10,135 nt of DNA, taken from assembly GCA_030636545.1 (NCBI GenBank), contig DAOVWR010000040.1, positions 1 to 10,135 on the forward strand, read 5' to 3'. Shown here in pieces: positions 1 to 6,675 of the stretch. Within the stretch, counting starts at the first letter, position 1. Each line of letters opens with the position of its first letter. The translations under genes were made by a program, and so were the position numbers. The DNA comes from Mycoplasmatota bacterium (GTDB lineage Bacteria > Bacillota_I > Bacilli_A > Izemoplasmatales > Izemoplasmataceae). The notes under the pieces were generated by a model. The model had not been told where the DNA came from, did no database searches, and saw only the letters and a list, made by a program, of their open reading frames with translations.

Positions 1-222
1 ATGGCAGCTGATTTATTTATGATTGATACAAATAGACTAGAGTATGTCGGAACTTCAAAAGATCCAATTGCTTTATTAACTACTGTTGGAGTATCCCATC
101 CAGTAGATTATACAATCATAAATGGTAAGATTATTGTTGAAAATGGCGAGATAAAAACAATCTCTGAAAGAGAAATAGTAGAAGAAGCAAACGTCAAGTT
201 TGAAAAATTTATTAATCTTTAA
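1..222 (+). CDS. C-terminal fragment of an amidohydrolase (SsnA / 8-oxoguanine deaminase / AtzB type), 5' end outside window
   Basis: About 73 residues are visible. The N-terminal AADLFMID followed by RLEYVG, KDPIALLTTVG and then YTIINGKIIVENGEI is the usual end of metal-dependent amidohydrolases that deaminate guanine-, 8-oxoguanine- or triazine-like rings. In this family the (G)xAADL segment starts the return of the chain to the small beta-sandwich domain, and the VNGKIIVENGE strand closes it. The ATG at position 1 is therefore almost certainly an internal Met, not the start; the catalytic TIM barrel lies upstream of the window. The substrate cannot be named from this fragment. The gene ends 60 nt before the next one, with no convincing terminator between them, so readthrough into the flavodoxin pair is possible. 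Confidence 0.75.
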   Translation: MAADLFMIDTNRLEYVGTSKDPIALLTTVGVSHPVDYTIINGKIIVENGEIKTISEREIVEEANVKFEKFINL

Positions 223-282
223 TCTGTTTAATTTATTAGAAAGATTAAATCAATAAAATAAATTAGAATCGAGGTAAGCAAT

Positions 283-798
283 ATGAATATTACGATAATA
301 AATACTTCAAATAAATTGTATTCTAAAAATGATTTTCCAAATCATGATGTAACCCTATTTAACACAACAGAACTAAAAATAAAATCTTGTAATGGATGTT
401 TTGATTGTTGGGTTAAAACACCAGGAAAATGTGTTATTAAAGATGATATGGAAGAACTTTTAATTGCAATAATTAATTCTGATTTAACAGTATATATATC
501 CGACATTAAAGTTGGATATGTGAGTAGTGGACTAAAGATGATTCATGATCGAACATTACCTTTGATTCTTCCATATATGGATATTGTGAAAGACGAAGTT
601 CATCATACGAAAAGATACGAGAAATATCCTAAATTAGGTCTAGTACTTATCGAAAACGAAAAGATTTCTGATGAAGTTTTTGATATTATTGAAAACAGTT
701 ATGTGAGATTGTCTTACAACATGAGGACAGAATTATTATTTGTTATAAAAGATGATAATATGTTGGGAGGATTAAATAATGAAATTAGTAATTATTAA
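283..798 (+). CDS. Flavodoxin-fold protein with CX2CX2CX7C motif, degenerate FMN loop
   Basis: The 171-residue product resembles NADPH-dependent FMN reductase / iron-sulfur flavoprotein (WrbA-like) proteins. It begins with the beta strand MNITIIN, but the GSPR phosphate-binding loop expected next is replaced by TSNKLYSKNDF. Four cysteines (C36, C39, C42, C50) follow, spaced CX2CX2CX7C, then DDM and a helix leading to SDLTVYISDI. This is the place where family members have the aD-x-SPVYW strand and loop, and that segment is also altered. IHDRTLPL matches the usual K-x-x-x-DR helix. In Isf-type proteins such cysteines hold a 4Fe-4S cluster; in others the motif is kept without one. The start is set by GAGG at 271-274. 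The last 20 nt overlap the next gene, so the two are probably translationally coupled. The natural electron partner is unknown. Confidence 0.7.
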   Translation: MNITIINTSNKLYSKNDFPNHDVTLFNTTELKIKSCNGCFDCWVKTPGKCVIKDDMEELLIAIINSDLTVYISDIKVGYVSSGLKMIHDRTLPLILPYMDIVKDEVHHTKRYEKYPKLGLVLIENEKISDEVFDIIENSYVRLSYNMRTELLFVIKDDNMLGGLNNEISNY

Positions 799-1432
799 TG
801 GATCTCCTAGAGGAAAAAAGTCTAATTCCAAAGTAATCGCTGATTGGATTATTAGTGGGTTAGTCAATAAGATTGAAGTGGAAGAATACTATGCAATACA
901 AATAAAAAAACACCAAGAAGCTATCTCATCAATCGAAGATGGCGATACAATTTTATTAGTATTTCCATTGTATATAGATTCAGTCCCAGGTGTTACAAAA
1001 TTATTTATTGAAGAATTAGATTTAATCAAAGATAAAGTCAAAGATATTAAAATATATTATATTGTTCAAAGTGGTTTTGCGGGAGCAATGCACAGTCGAG
1101 CAGTTGAAAGATATTTAATATATGTAGCTAAACATATGGGATTTAAGTATCTCGGGACAGCAATTAAACCGTCAGCTGAAGGCTTAAGGCTAATGCCAGC
1201 AATATTAACTAAGAATGTCAGTGATAATTTTAAAAAACTGTCTAAGGATATTTTAGAAAGTAGAAATTTTAATCAAGAAGTTTTGATTGATCTTGCAGGA
1301 TTTGAAGTTCCCCCACTTAAATATCGAAAACATATTGAAAAAGGTAAAGGTGGGAAAACCTATTTTAATTCTCTACTTAGAAAGCACAAGGCATATCCTA
1401 AACGATTTGATCAACCTTACGTGAAAAAATAA
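779..1432 (+). CDS. NAD(P)H-dependent FMN reductase / flavodoxin-fold oxidoreductase
   Basis: The 217-residue product has a canonical flavodoxin N-terminus: strand KLVIIN, then GSPRGKKSNS at residues 8-17, the loop that holds the FMN phosphate. A strand ending FPLYIDSVP (about residues 62-70) is the second FMN-contacting loop (usually P-x-Y). The region around QSGFAGAMHS (97-106) fits the third. The C-terminal 50 residues are Lys-rich and not recognised. It has no CX2CX2C motif, unlike its upstream neighbour. The start lies inside the upstream gene, 8 nt after GGGAGG at 765-770, giving a 20-nt overlap that implies coupled synthesis. The likely role is cytosolic flavin-dependent electron transfer or reduction of a small molecule. 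A terminator follows. Substrate is unknown. Confidence 0.75.
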   Translation: MKLVIINGSPRGKKSNSKVIADWIISGLVNKIEVEEYYAIQIKKHQEAISSIEDGDTILLVFPLYIDSVPGVTKLFIEELDLIKDKVKDIKIYYIVQSGFAGAMHSRAVERYLIYVAKHMGFKYLGTAIKPSAEGLRLMPAILTKNVSDNFKKLSKDILESRNFNQEVLIDLAGFEVPPLKYRKHIEKGKGGKTYFNSLLRKHKAYPKRFDQPYVKK

Positions 1433-1454
1433 AGTATTTATTAATGGATTTTCT

Positions 1455-1499
1455 AAACTGTATATTTCTGTTTAATACAACAAATATACAGTTTTTATT
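1455..1499 (+). terminator. Intrinsic terminator after the flavodoxin pair
   Basis: A perfect 13-bp inverted repeat (AAACTGTATATTT at 1455-1467 and its complement at 1482-1494) encloses a 14-nt loop and runs into TTTTT at 1492-1496. Only two pairs are G-C, so the stem is weak for its length, but the position 22 nt after the stop codon is right. Confidence 0.65.
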
Positions 1500-1564
1500 G
1501 GCACTTCAAAGTAAGCGTTTTAGAGAAAATTTTATAATTAAATAAAAATTCTAAGAAAACATTA

Positions 1565-1591
1565 TTGAAAAAATTGAGTTGCTGATATAAT
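1565..1591 (+). promoter_or_regulatory. Promoter for the EF-G paralogue, extended -10
   Basis: TTGAAA (1565-1570) lies 15 bp before TATAAT (1586-1591), and the -10 box is preceded by TG at 1583-1584, an extended -10. The short spacer makes the -35 assignment uncertain; the perfect -10 with its TG carries the call. The leader to the start codon at 1639 would be about 40 nt and holds AAGGAGG at 1624-1630, 8 nt before the ATG. Confidence 0.6.
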
Positions 1592-1638
1592 AAAGTAAAG
1601 TCAAATAAAAAAGAAAGTATTTTAAGGAGGATTTTGAG

Positions 1639-3723
1639 ATGAAACATTACGACATCGAACACTTACGTACCATCGCTGTTATCGGGCATCCCGGCTCTGG
1701 AAAAACGTCTTTTATGGAGTCTGTGCTTTATGTAACAGGTGCAACAAATAAGAAGGGTAGAGTAGACGATAAAAATACAACTTCAGATTATCTTACTGAA
1801 GAAAAACAACATTTATCATCAATTTCTACTACACTTATTCCTGTTGAATATGAAGGGTATAAATTTAACTTTTTAGATACACCAGGAAACAGAGAACTAG
1901 TTAGTGAAGTTTATCAAGCACTTTCAGTAGTTAAAGGTGCTATTTTAATGATTGACGGAAGTAAAGGTATCGATATTGGTACTGAACAAGTTTTAGCAGA
2001 TTTAAGTGAACTTAATATTCCAACAATTATTTTCATCAACAAAATGGATAAGGAAAATATTAAAATTGATGAATTAATTAAATCATTACATACAATGATT
2101 GGTAATCAAGCCGTACCATTCTTATGGCCAATAGTTGAAGGACAAGACTTTAAAGGTTATGTTGATATGGTTGAAATGAAAGCAAATGTCTTAGAAGGAC
2201 AAAAAATAGTTGAGAAACCTATGCCAGATTTCTTAACTGATAAAGTTGAAGAATTAAGAGAAAAAATCTTTGAATCAGTTGCAGAAACTTCAGAAGAATT
2301 ATTAGAAAAATATTTCGGTGGAGAAGTGCTTACACAAGATGAAATTTGTGGAGGACTACGTACTGGTGTACTTGCTGGAGATTTAAAACCTATCGTTTTT
2401 GGATCACTTACTAAAGATATTGGTGTTATAGATATCTTAGAAATGATTAGAAAATTTATGCCAGCACCAAACGATCTTAAACCTAAAATGGGTAAAGATC
2501 CTAAAACAGGTGAAGCATTTGAACGTAAAACTACTGATGAAGAACCTTTCTCAGCTTACGTATTCAAAACAACAATTGATCCATTCGTAGGTACAATGAA
2601 CTTAATCAAAGTTTATTCAGGAACACTAGAAAGTGGACAAAAAATTACAGTAACTAATACAAATAAAACTGTTAAGGTAGGTTCTATTACTATATTAAGA
2701 GGTAAAGAACAACTTGATACAGATATGATTCATGCTGGAGATATCGGGGTAATTACTAAAATAGATGAAATTTTCACTGGATGTACTATTGCTGATCCTA
2801 AAAACCAAATAGTTTATGAAGGTCCAGGATTCCCATCTCCAACAATTTATATTGCTGTTAAACCTAAAAATAAAAAAGATGAGGACAAAATTTCTTCTGC
2901 ATTACACAAAATAGCAATCGAAGACCCATCTTTTGAATATAAACGTAATCGTGAAACTGCTCAGTTATTAATTGGTGGGCAAGGTATGACACATATTAAA
3001 TATATCTTAGAAAAACTTAAAAACATGTTTAAAGTTGAAGTAGATCAACTTGAACAAAAAATCGTTTATCGTGAAACTATTAAGAAAAAAGTTACAGTTG
3101 ATGGACGCCATAAAAAACAATCAGGTGGATCAGGACAGTTCGGTGTTGTTAAAATAATATTCGAACCAGTTAATGCAAATGAAATAGATTTTGAATTTTC
3201 TGAAAAAATCCATGGTGGATCAGTTCCGAGAGGTTATTTCCCGGCTGTTGAAAAAGGATTAATTGACACATTCCAAAAAGGACCACTAGCAGGATTCCCT
3301 GTAATCGGTATTAAAGCTACTTTAATTGATGGATCGTATCATGCAGTAGATTCAAATGAAATATCTTTTAAATTAGCTGCTGCAGTTGCCTTTAAAAATG
3401 CAATTCAAACTTGTGTACCAACATTACTAGAGCCAACAATGAAACTTGATATAGTTATCAAAGATGATTATGTAGGAGATGTAATGGGAGACATAAACAG
3501 AAGACGTGGACAAGTATTAGGTATGGAACCTATGAACGGTGGAAGACAAAAAATTATCGCAGAATGTCCTGAAGCTGAAATTATGAGTTATACTATTGAC
3601 TTAATGGCAATGACTCAAGGTACAGGATCATTCCAAAGAGTATTTGTACGTTATGATGAAGTGCCTCAACATATGTTAGATGGTGTTTTAAAACAACTTC
3701 AAGAAGACAAAGAAAATAAATAA
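1639..3723 (+). CDS. Elongation factor G-like GTPase (EF-G2-type paralogue)
   Basis: At 694 residues it has the full EF-G length and domain order: GTPase domain (about 1-275), beta-barrel domain II (about 300-390), III (about 400-475), IV (480-600) and V (605-690). The P-loop is GHPGSGKTS (16-24) rather than the AHIDAGKTT of canonical EF-G. NKMD (134-137) gives guanine specificity. Switch I lacks the RGITI motif (HLSSIST instead), and switch II reads DTPGN (80-84) where EF-G has DTPGH, so the His that promotes GTP hydrolysis is Asn. Domain IV keeps well-conserved segments (GGSVPRGYFPAVEKG and DGSYHAVDSNE). This pattern, including GHxGSGKT and loss of the PGH His, matches Thermus EF-G-2 and its relatives rather than FusA or TetM. 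Its job on the ribosome is unclear; these proteins are thought to accompany a normal EF-G. It is monocistronic, with its own promoter and terminator. Confidence 0.9.
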   Translation: MKHYDIEHLRTIAVIGHPGSGKTSFMESVLYVTGATNKKGRVDDKNTTSDYLTEEKQHLSSISTTLIPVEYEGYKFNFLDTPGNRELVSEVYQALSVVKGAILMIDGSKGIDIGTEQVLADLSELNIPTIIFINKMDKENIKIDELIKSLHTMIGNQAVPFLWPIVEGQDFKGYVDMVEMKANVLEGQKIVEKPMPDFLTDKVEELREKIFESVAETSEELLEKYFGGEVLTQDEICGGLRTGVLAGDLKPIVFGSLTKDIGVIDILEMIRKFMPAPNDLKPKMGKDPKTGEAFERKTTDEEPFSAYVFKTTIDPFVGTMNLIKVYSGTLESGQKITVTNTNKTVKVGSITILRGKEQLDTDMIHAGDIGVITKIDEIFTGCTIADPKNQIVYEGPGFPSPTIYIAVKPKNKKDEDKISSALHKIAIEDPSFEYKRNRETAQLLIGGQGMTHIKYILEKLKNMFKVEVDQLEQKIVYRETIKKKVTVDGRHKKQSGGSGQFGVVKIIFEPVNANEIDFEFSEKIHGGSVPRGYFPAVEKGLIDTFQKGPLAGFPVIGIKATLIDGSYHAVDSNEISFKLAAAVAFKNAIQTCVPTLLEPTMKLDIVIKDDYVGDVMGDINRRRGQVLGMEPMNGGRQKIIAECPEAEIMSYTIDLMAMTQGTGSFQRVFVRYDEVPQHMLDGVLKQLQEDKENK

Positions 3724-3729
3724 TTAAAT

Positions 3730-3766
3730 AAAGCCGTATATTCCAATTTGGAATATACGGCTTTTT
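3730..3766. terminator. Bidirectional intrinsic terminator between convergent genes
   Basis: A perfect stem of 15 bp (AAAGCCGTATATTCC at 3730-3744 against 3750-3764) closes a 5-nt loop and is followed by TTTTT on the plus strand. On the minus strand it is followed by TTTATTTAATTA. It sits 7 nt after the EF-G-like stop and 14 nt after the minus-strand TSUP stop, so it can serve both. Confidence 0.9.
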
Positions 3767-3779
3767 ATTTGTCTTAATA

Positions 3780-4538
3780 TTATAAAAAGAATACAAGAAC
3801 TAAAGATACTCCATATAATATAAGGAATGTCCCTACTAATCTATTTAATTTAACCTCATCAATTTTATTAGCGTATCTACTTGCGATATTAGCCCCAATA
3901 AAGGCTGCGATACAAGTAATAATTAATGGGAGTAATATCGTTCCACCTATTACAATATGAGTTACTGCACCAACAAACGCAACACCTGTCATAATGAAAA
4001 CACTCGTTCCAACACCTTTTTTAAGATTATATCCTAGCAACATTGTCAGTACTGCTAGCATTGATAATCCTCCACCAGCTCCATAAAATCCACTTATTAA
4101 ACCTATAACAGTACCCCATAAAACAGTTTGAAGAATCAACCACTTTCCTTCTTTAATTAGTTTGTCAGATACTCTATTTTTTACAGGGTAAATAATAAAC
4201 CTTAATCCTAAAAAGAAAACGAAGATATTTATTGTTGAGTTTAAAGTATAGGGCTTAGTAAAAGATGATAAATAACTACCTATAATAACAAAAACGATAA
4301 CACTAACGCCCATAATAGCACCGTTTTTTAAATCAATATTTTTATGTTTTATATAGTTTGAAGCACTAGTAGCAGAAGCTAAGACATCACTAGCAAGTGC
4401 AATACCTATTGCGGTAAATGGATCCATACCAAGCATAGTCGCAAATAAAGGAGCGATAATTGTCGCTGCACTTAATCCAACTAATCCTGTTGCAATTCCC
4501 GCAAGCAATCCACCTATAATGTAAATGATGATTTCCAT
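3780..4538 (-). CDS. TSUP (TauE/SafE) family membrane permease
   Basis: The 252-residue, strongly hydrophobic product has about eight membrane segments arranged as two related halves. This is the normal size and layout of the TSUP family, whose characterised members move sulfite, sulfonates, sulfoacetate or similar organic anions. The second half carries the family signature GFYGAGGGLSM (150-160). In the first half the matching position reads GLVGLSAATIIAP (18-30), with the GGG replaced by SAA; it is followed by GIALASDVLASATSA (45-59). I recall this first-half form as a recurrent subgroup rather than damage. The start is supported by AGGGGG, 7 nt upstream on the minus strand. There is no co-transcribed enzyme, so the substrate cannot be inferred. 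It is transcribed divergently from mscL. Confidence 0.85.
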   Translation of the reverse strand: MEIIIYIIGGLLAGIATGLVGLSAATIIAPLFATMLGMDPFTAIGIALASDVLASATSASNYIKHKNIDLKNGAIMGVSVIVFVIIGSYLSSFTKPYTLNSTINIFVFFLGLRFIIYPVKNRVSDKLIKEGKWLILQTVLWGTVIGLISGFYGAGGGLSMLAVLTMLLGYNLKKGVGTSVFIMTGVAFVGAVTHIVIGGTILLPLIITCIAAFIGANIASRYANKIDEVKLNRLVGTFLILYGVSLVLVFFL

Positions 4539-4566
4539 AAGTATTCCCCCTAGTATTAACAGTTAT

Positions 4567-4594
4567 AGTATACTACTAATTAGATAATCTACAA
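4567..4594 (-). promoter_or_regulatory. Candidate promoter of the TSUP permease gene
   Basis: Reading the minus strand, TTGTAG (4594-4589) is 16 bp from TATACT (4572-4567), giving a leader of about 20-25 nt to the ATG at 4538. The -10 box sits inside the 10-bp palindrome TAGTATACTA (4566-4575), which may be chance in this AT-rich stretch. Confidence 0.45.
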
Positions 4595-4628
4595 AATCTA
4601 TAATAGTAATCCGTTTTTATTATCTTTA

Positions 4629-4637
4629 TGATATAAT
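4629..4637 (+). promoter_or_regulatory. Extended -10 promoter element for mscL
   Basis: TGATATAAT combines a perfect TATAAT (4632-4637) with TG one base upstream. No good -35 box lies 16-18 bp before it (the region reads TCCGTT), so the promoter appears to depend on the extended -10. GAAAGG at 4665-4670 is the ribosome binding site, 8 nt from the start at 4679. Confidence 0.5.
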
Positions 4638-4678
4638 AGTCTAGAATAAACAATAATGATTAAAGAAAGGACTATATT

Positions 4679-5071
4679 ATGAAAAAATTTATAAATGAAT
4701 TTAAGAAATTTATCAATAGAGGTAATATTTTGGATTTAGCGGTAGCCGTAGTAGTTGGTAGCGCATTTTCAAAGATAATCAATAGTTTTGTAAAAGATAT
4801 CTTAACTCCTTTAATAAGTATTGTACTAGGAGATGAAGGGTTTGAAAATTTTAAATACGTAATTACTGAGGCTGATGAAGCTCAAGGAATTGTTGAAAAT
4901 GCAGTATACTATGGCCGTTTTATCCAGAATTCCATCGATTTCTTATTAGTTGCTCTTGTTATATTTGTTATGATCAAGGTGATTAATAAGATTAAAGATG
5001 AATTTGAAGAAATCATTGAAGATATTGTCGAAGAAGTAATTGAAACTAGAGATGAATTATTGAAAAAATAA
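4679..5071 (+). CDS. mscL: Large-conductance mechanosensitive channel MscL
   Basis: The 130-residue product matches MscL throughout. It has the amphipathic N-terminal helix MKKFINEFKKFINRGN, then the pore-lining first membrane segment ILDLAVAVVVGSAFSKIINS (17-36) leading into DILTPLI (40-46). Next come a short periplasmic/extracellular loop (about 50-78), the second membrane segment (about 82-104), and a charged C-terminal helix ending ETRDELLKK. Family members form homopentamers that open under membrane tension and release solutes during osmotic downshock. Length is typical and no key segment is missing. It is monocistronic: own promoter, and a strong terminator directly after the stop. Confidence 0.95.
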   Translation: MKKFINEFKKFINRGNILDLAVAVVVGSAFSKIINSFVKDILTPLISIVLGDEGFENFKYVITEADEAQGIVENAVYYGRFIQNSIDFLLVALVIFVMIKVINKIKDEFEEIIEDIVEEVIETRDELLKK

Positions 5072-5083
5072 GTATTTGTAAAC

Positions 5084-5134
5084 AAAACTCAATAAAAAAC
5101 AGCACAATTATGCTGATAGTTTATTGAGTTTTTT
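5084..5134 (+). terminator. Intrinsic terminator after mscL, two-part hairpin
   Basis: A perfect 13-bp outer stem (AAAACTCAATAAA at 5084-5096 and its complement at 5120-5132) ends in six T residues (5129-5134). Inside its loop is a second perfect stem, CAGCA (5100-5104) with TGCTG (5111-5115), so the RNA can fold as a two-part hairpin with an internal loop. Confidence 0.85.
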
Positions 5135-5149
5135 AATTGCTTTTATTTC

Positions 5150-5178
5150 TTGAAAGCGCTTGTTGTTTATGCTAATAT
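5150..5178 (+). promoter_or_regulatory. Candidate promoter of the DUF5058-M20 operon
   Basis: TTGAAA (5150-5155) lies 17 bp before TAATAT (5173-5178), and TG at 5170-5171 gives an extended -10. The -10 box matches only 4 of 6 consensus bases; TATACA at 5184-5189 is an alternative, paired with TTGTTT at 5163-5168. Transcription from the first choice would give a leader of about 40 nt. Confidence 0.5.
5151..5164 (+). promoter_or_regulatory. Candidate cre site (CcpA operator)
   Basis: TGAAAGCGCTTGTT fits the low-GC Gram-positive cre consensus TGWAARCGYTWNCW at 13 of 14 positions; only the C near the 3' end differs (T here). It overlaps the -35 box of the candidate operon promoter, a place where CcpA binding would repress. 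This suggests the downstream genes serve nutrient use and are shut down when preferred carbon sources are present. It assumes the organism has CcpA, which is not visible here. Confidence 0.6.
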
Positions 5179-5213
5179 TAAATTATACATAGTGTAAAGT
5201 TTTTTAAAATTTG

Positions 5214-5220
5214 AAAGGAG
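5214..5220 (+). promoter_or_regulatory. Shine-Dalgarno site that fixes a TTG start
   Basis: AAAGGAG lies exactly 8 nt before the TTG at 5229. The frame is also open from TTG at 5211 and GTG at 5220, but those codons are adjacent to or part of the Shine-Dalgarno site itself, so 5229 is the credible start. Confidence 0.75.
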
Positions 5221-5228
5221 TGAAAGAT

Positions 5229-5948
5229 TTGAATGACACATTTTTTAGCATTGTAAACTCAGGTTTACTATACATCATGGTTGGGATAGTAATAGCATTT
5301 GTTGTTTTTCTATCACTAGTATTTGCAAAAAAAGCATGGAAAAGAGCCATTGAGCTTGGTTATACAAAAGACCAGCTTTTGACTGTTATTAAGTCAACTA
5401 GTATTGCTACAATAGTACCATCTTTAGCAATTGTAATTGGCTTATTCGCGCTTGCTCCAGTGCTTGGTAATCCTTGGCCTTGGCTAAGATTATCGGTATT
5501 AGGATCAGTAACTTATGAACTAATGGCTGCTGATATGGCTGCAAGTTCAATGGGTGTACCACTGACAGATTTACCAACAGTTGGAATTGATGCCTTTGTC
5601 AATATTATGTTTGTAATGACAGTTGGGATTTCAGCTGGATTATTTGTTTTATTATTCTTTGGTGAGAAAATTCAAAAAGGAATTGGTTCAATGGGGAAAA
5701 ACAAACAATCATTTGGAATTGTTGCATTAGAATGTTTTATGATTGGATTGTTAGCAACATTCTTACCAGCATTTTTCACAAAAGGAATCGTTTCAGTATT
5801 AACATTTTTCACAAGTACCGTTATCACTATATCGATGGGGCTTATTGTTCTTAAGTACAAAATTAGTTGGTTAAAGGACTTCATTTTAGCATTTGCTTTA
5901 ATTGGAGGAATGGCATCAAGTGTACTATGGACAGGGCTTTTAGGTTAG
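5229..5948 (+). CDS. DUF5058-type multi-pass membrane protein, probable transporter subunit
   Basis: From the TTG at 5229 the product is 239 residues, beginning MNDTFFSIVNSG. I see about six membrane segments (near 13-34, 57-80, 122-144, 164-182, 186-207, 214-236). The segment SIATIVPSLAIVIGLFALAP, then GNPWPWLRLSVLGSV and TYELMAAD (58-102), is what I recognise as DUF5058; this is from memory of the family, without a profile search. No function has been established for it as far as I know. The gene opens a tight operon with a second membrane protein (7-nt gap), an M20D hydrolase and a TetR regulator. This supports a role in bringing the hydrolase substrate into the cell (inference). No signal peptide, ATPase or soluble domain is present, so any transport would be secondary (ion-coupled or facilitated). 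Confidence 0.75.
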   Translation: MNDTFFSIVNSGLLYIMVGIVIAFVVFLSLVFAKKAWKRAIELGYTKDQLLTVIKSTSIATIVPSLAIVIGLFALAPVLGNPWPWLRLSVLGSVTYELMAADMAASSMGVPLTDLPTVGIDAFVNIMFVMTVGISAGLFVLLFFGEKIQKGIGSMGKNKQSFGIVALECFMIGLLATFLPAFFTKGIVSVLTFFTSTVITISMGLIVLKYKISWLKDFILAFALIGGMASSVLWTGLLG

Positions 5949-5955
5949 GGGGATA

Positions 5956-6675
5956 ATGATGAAATCAAGAGAAAAATTTTCAAAAGAGATGAATAATCTA
6001 GGTAGACTTGGTGTTCTAGCGATGATTATATTATTATTCGCAGTTCCGACTATTTTTGGTCTATATCATAATGCCTTTCCAACATTTGGAGAGTTTATAA
6101 AAGCTGCTTCAGGATTACTAGTATTGTTTGTGCCAATCGCTATTAGTGAAGTATTTATCTATACTCCTATTTTTGGTAGCGCAACATATATTACTTTTAT
6201 AACAGGAAATATTATGAATTTAAAAGTTCCGATTGCTCAAAATGCTCAAGAACTAATGAATACAACTAAGGGAACAGAGGAGTCAGATGTAATTACTACA
6301 TTAGCAATTAGTGTTTCAGCAATTGTTACGATCACACTAATCGCTCTTGGTGTTTTATTATTAGTTCCACTAGAACCAATAATGACAAGCAGTGCTGTAA
6401 GTACAGCATCTGCATATGTTTTACCAGCACTATTTGGAGCTTTAGTTGTTGGACTATTAAGAAGTACAGGTGAAATTAGAGTTAAAGGAAAAGTTAAAGC
6501 AGGAATCGTTCCATTTATATTATTATTCTTAGTAAATATTTTTGTAATGAATACTTATGACTATTCAGGAATTTTATTGATTCCAATGATTCCATTAACT
6601 GTTTTCTTTGCTTGGATACTATTTAAGAAAAAGCAAATCACCATTGAAATTATTGAAAGAGAGGTAAGTAAATAA
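5956..6675 (+). CDS. Six-helix membrane protein, probable partner of the DUF5058 protein
   Basis: The product is 239 residues from ATG 5956, or 238 from ATG 5959. AGGGGG at 5947-5952 is 3 nt from the first and 6 nt from the second, so 5959 is slightly favoured. About six hydrophobic segments are visible (near 17-36, 49-70, 113-138, 152-169, 183-200, 205-223), with a polar stretch at about 95-112 and a charged C-terminus. Conserved-looking features are IAISEVFIYTPIFGSATYI (61-79) followed by TGNIMNLKVP, which put a Glu and several Gly/Pro inside or beside membrane helices. I do not recognise a named family. It nearly equals its upstream neighbour in length and predicted helix count, and it overlaps the M20 gene by 1 nt (TAATG). 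I infer a two-subunit permease. Confidence 0.7.
   Translation: MMKSREKFSKEMNNLGRLGVLAMIILLFAVPTIFGLYHNAFPTFGEFIKAASGLLVLFVPIAISEVFIYTPIFGSATYITFITGNIMNLKVPIAQNAQELMNTTKGTEESDVITTLAISVSAIVTITLIALGVLLLVPLEPIMTSSAVSTASAYVLPALFGALVVGLLRSTGEIRVKGKVKAGIVPFILLFLVNIFVMNTYDYSGILLIPMIPLTVFFAWILFKKKQITIEIIEREVSK

Noticed and set aside
217..250. Possible terminator after the amidohydrolase fragment (TTTAATC paired with GATTAAA)
   Set aside because: The stem is only 7 bp, almost all A-T, with an 18-nt loop and no T run after it; it does not meet the standard of the other terminators here.
1510..1523. Second possible cre site upstream of the EF-G paralogue (AGTAAGCGTTTTAG)
   Set aside because: It matches the cre consensus at only 11 of 14 positions, misses the 3' C and the 5' T, and lies over 40 bp upstream of the promoter, so I do not call it.
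3593..3796. Minus-strand open frame of 67 codons overlapping the EF-G end
   Set aside because: It is a shadow: it runs across the bidirectional terminator and the well-conserved domain V, and has no recognisable family.
5184..5196. Possible copy of the exporter operator upstream of the DUF5058 gene (TACA-TAG-TGTA and the shared 7-mer TATACAT)
   Set aside because: The arms are only 4 bp and the shared 7-mer is expected by chance in such AT-rich DNA, so common TetR control of both promoters is not shown.
5672..5884. Minus-strand open frame inside the DUF5058 gene
   Set aside because: It is antisense to a conserved membrane protein, with no ribosome binding site or family resemblance seen.
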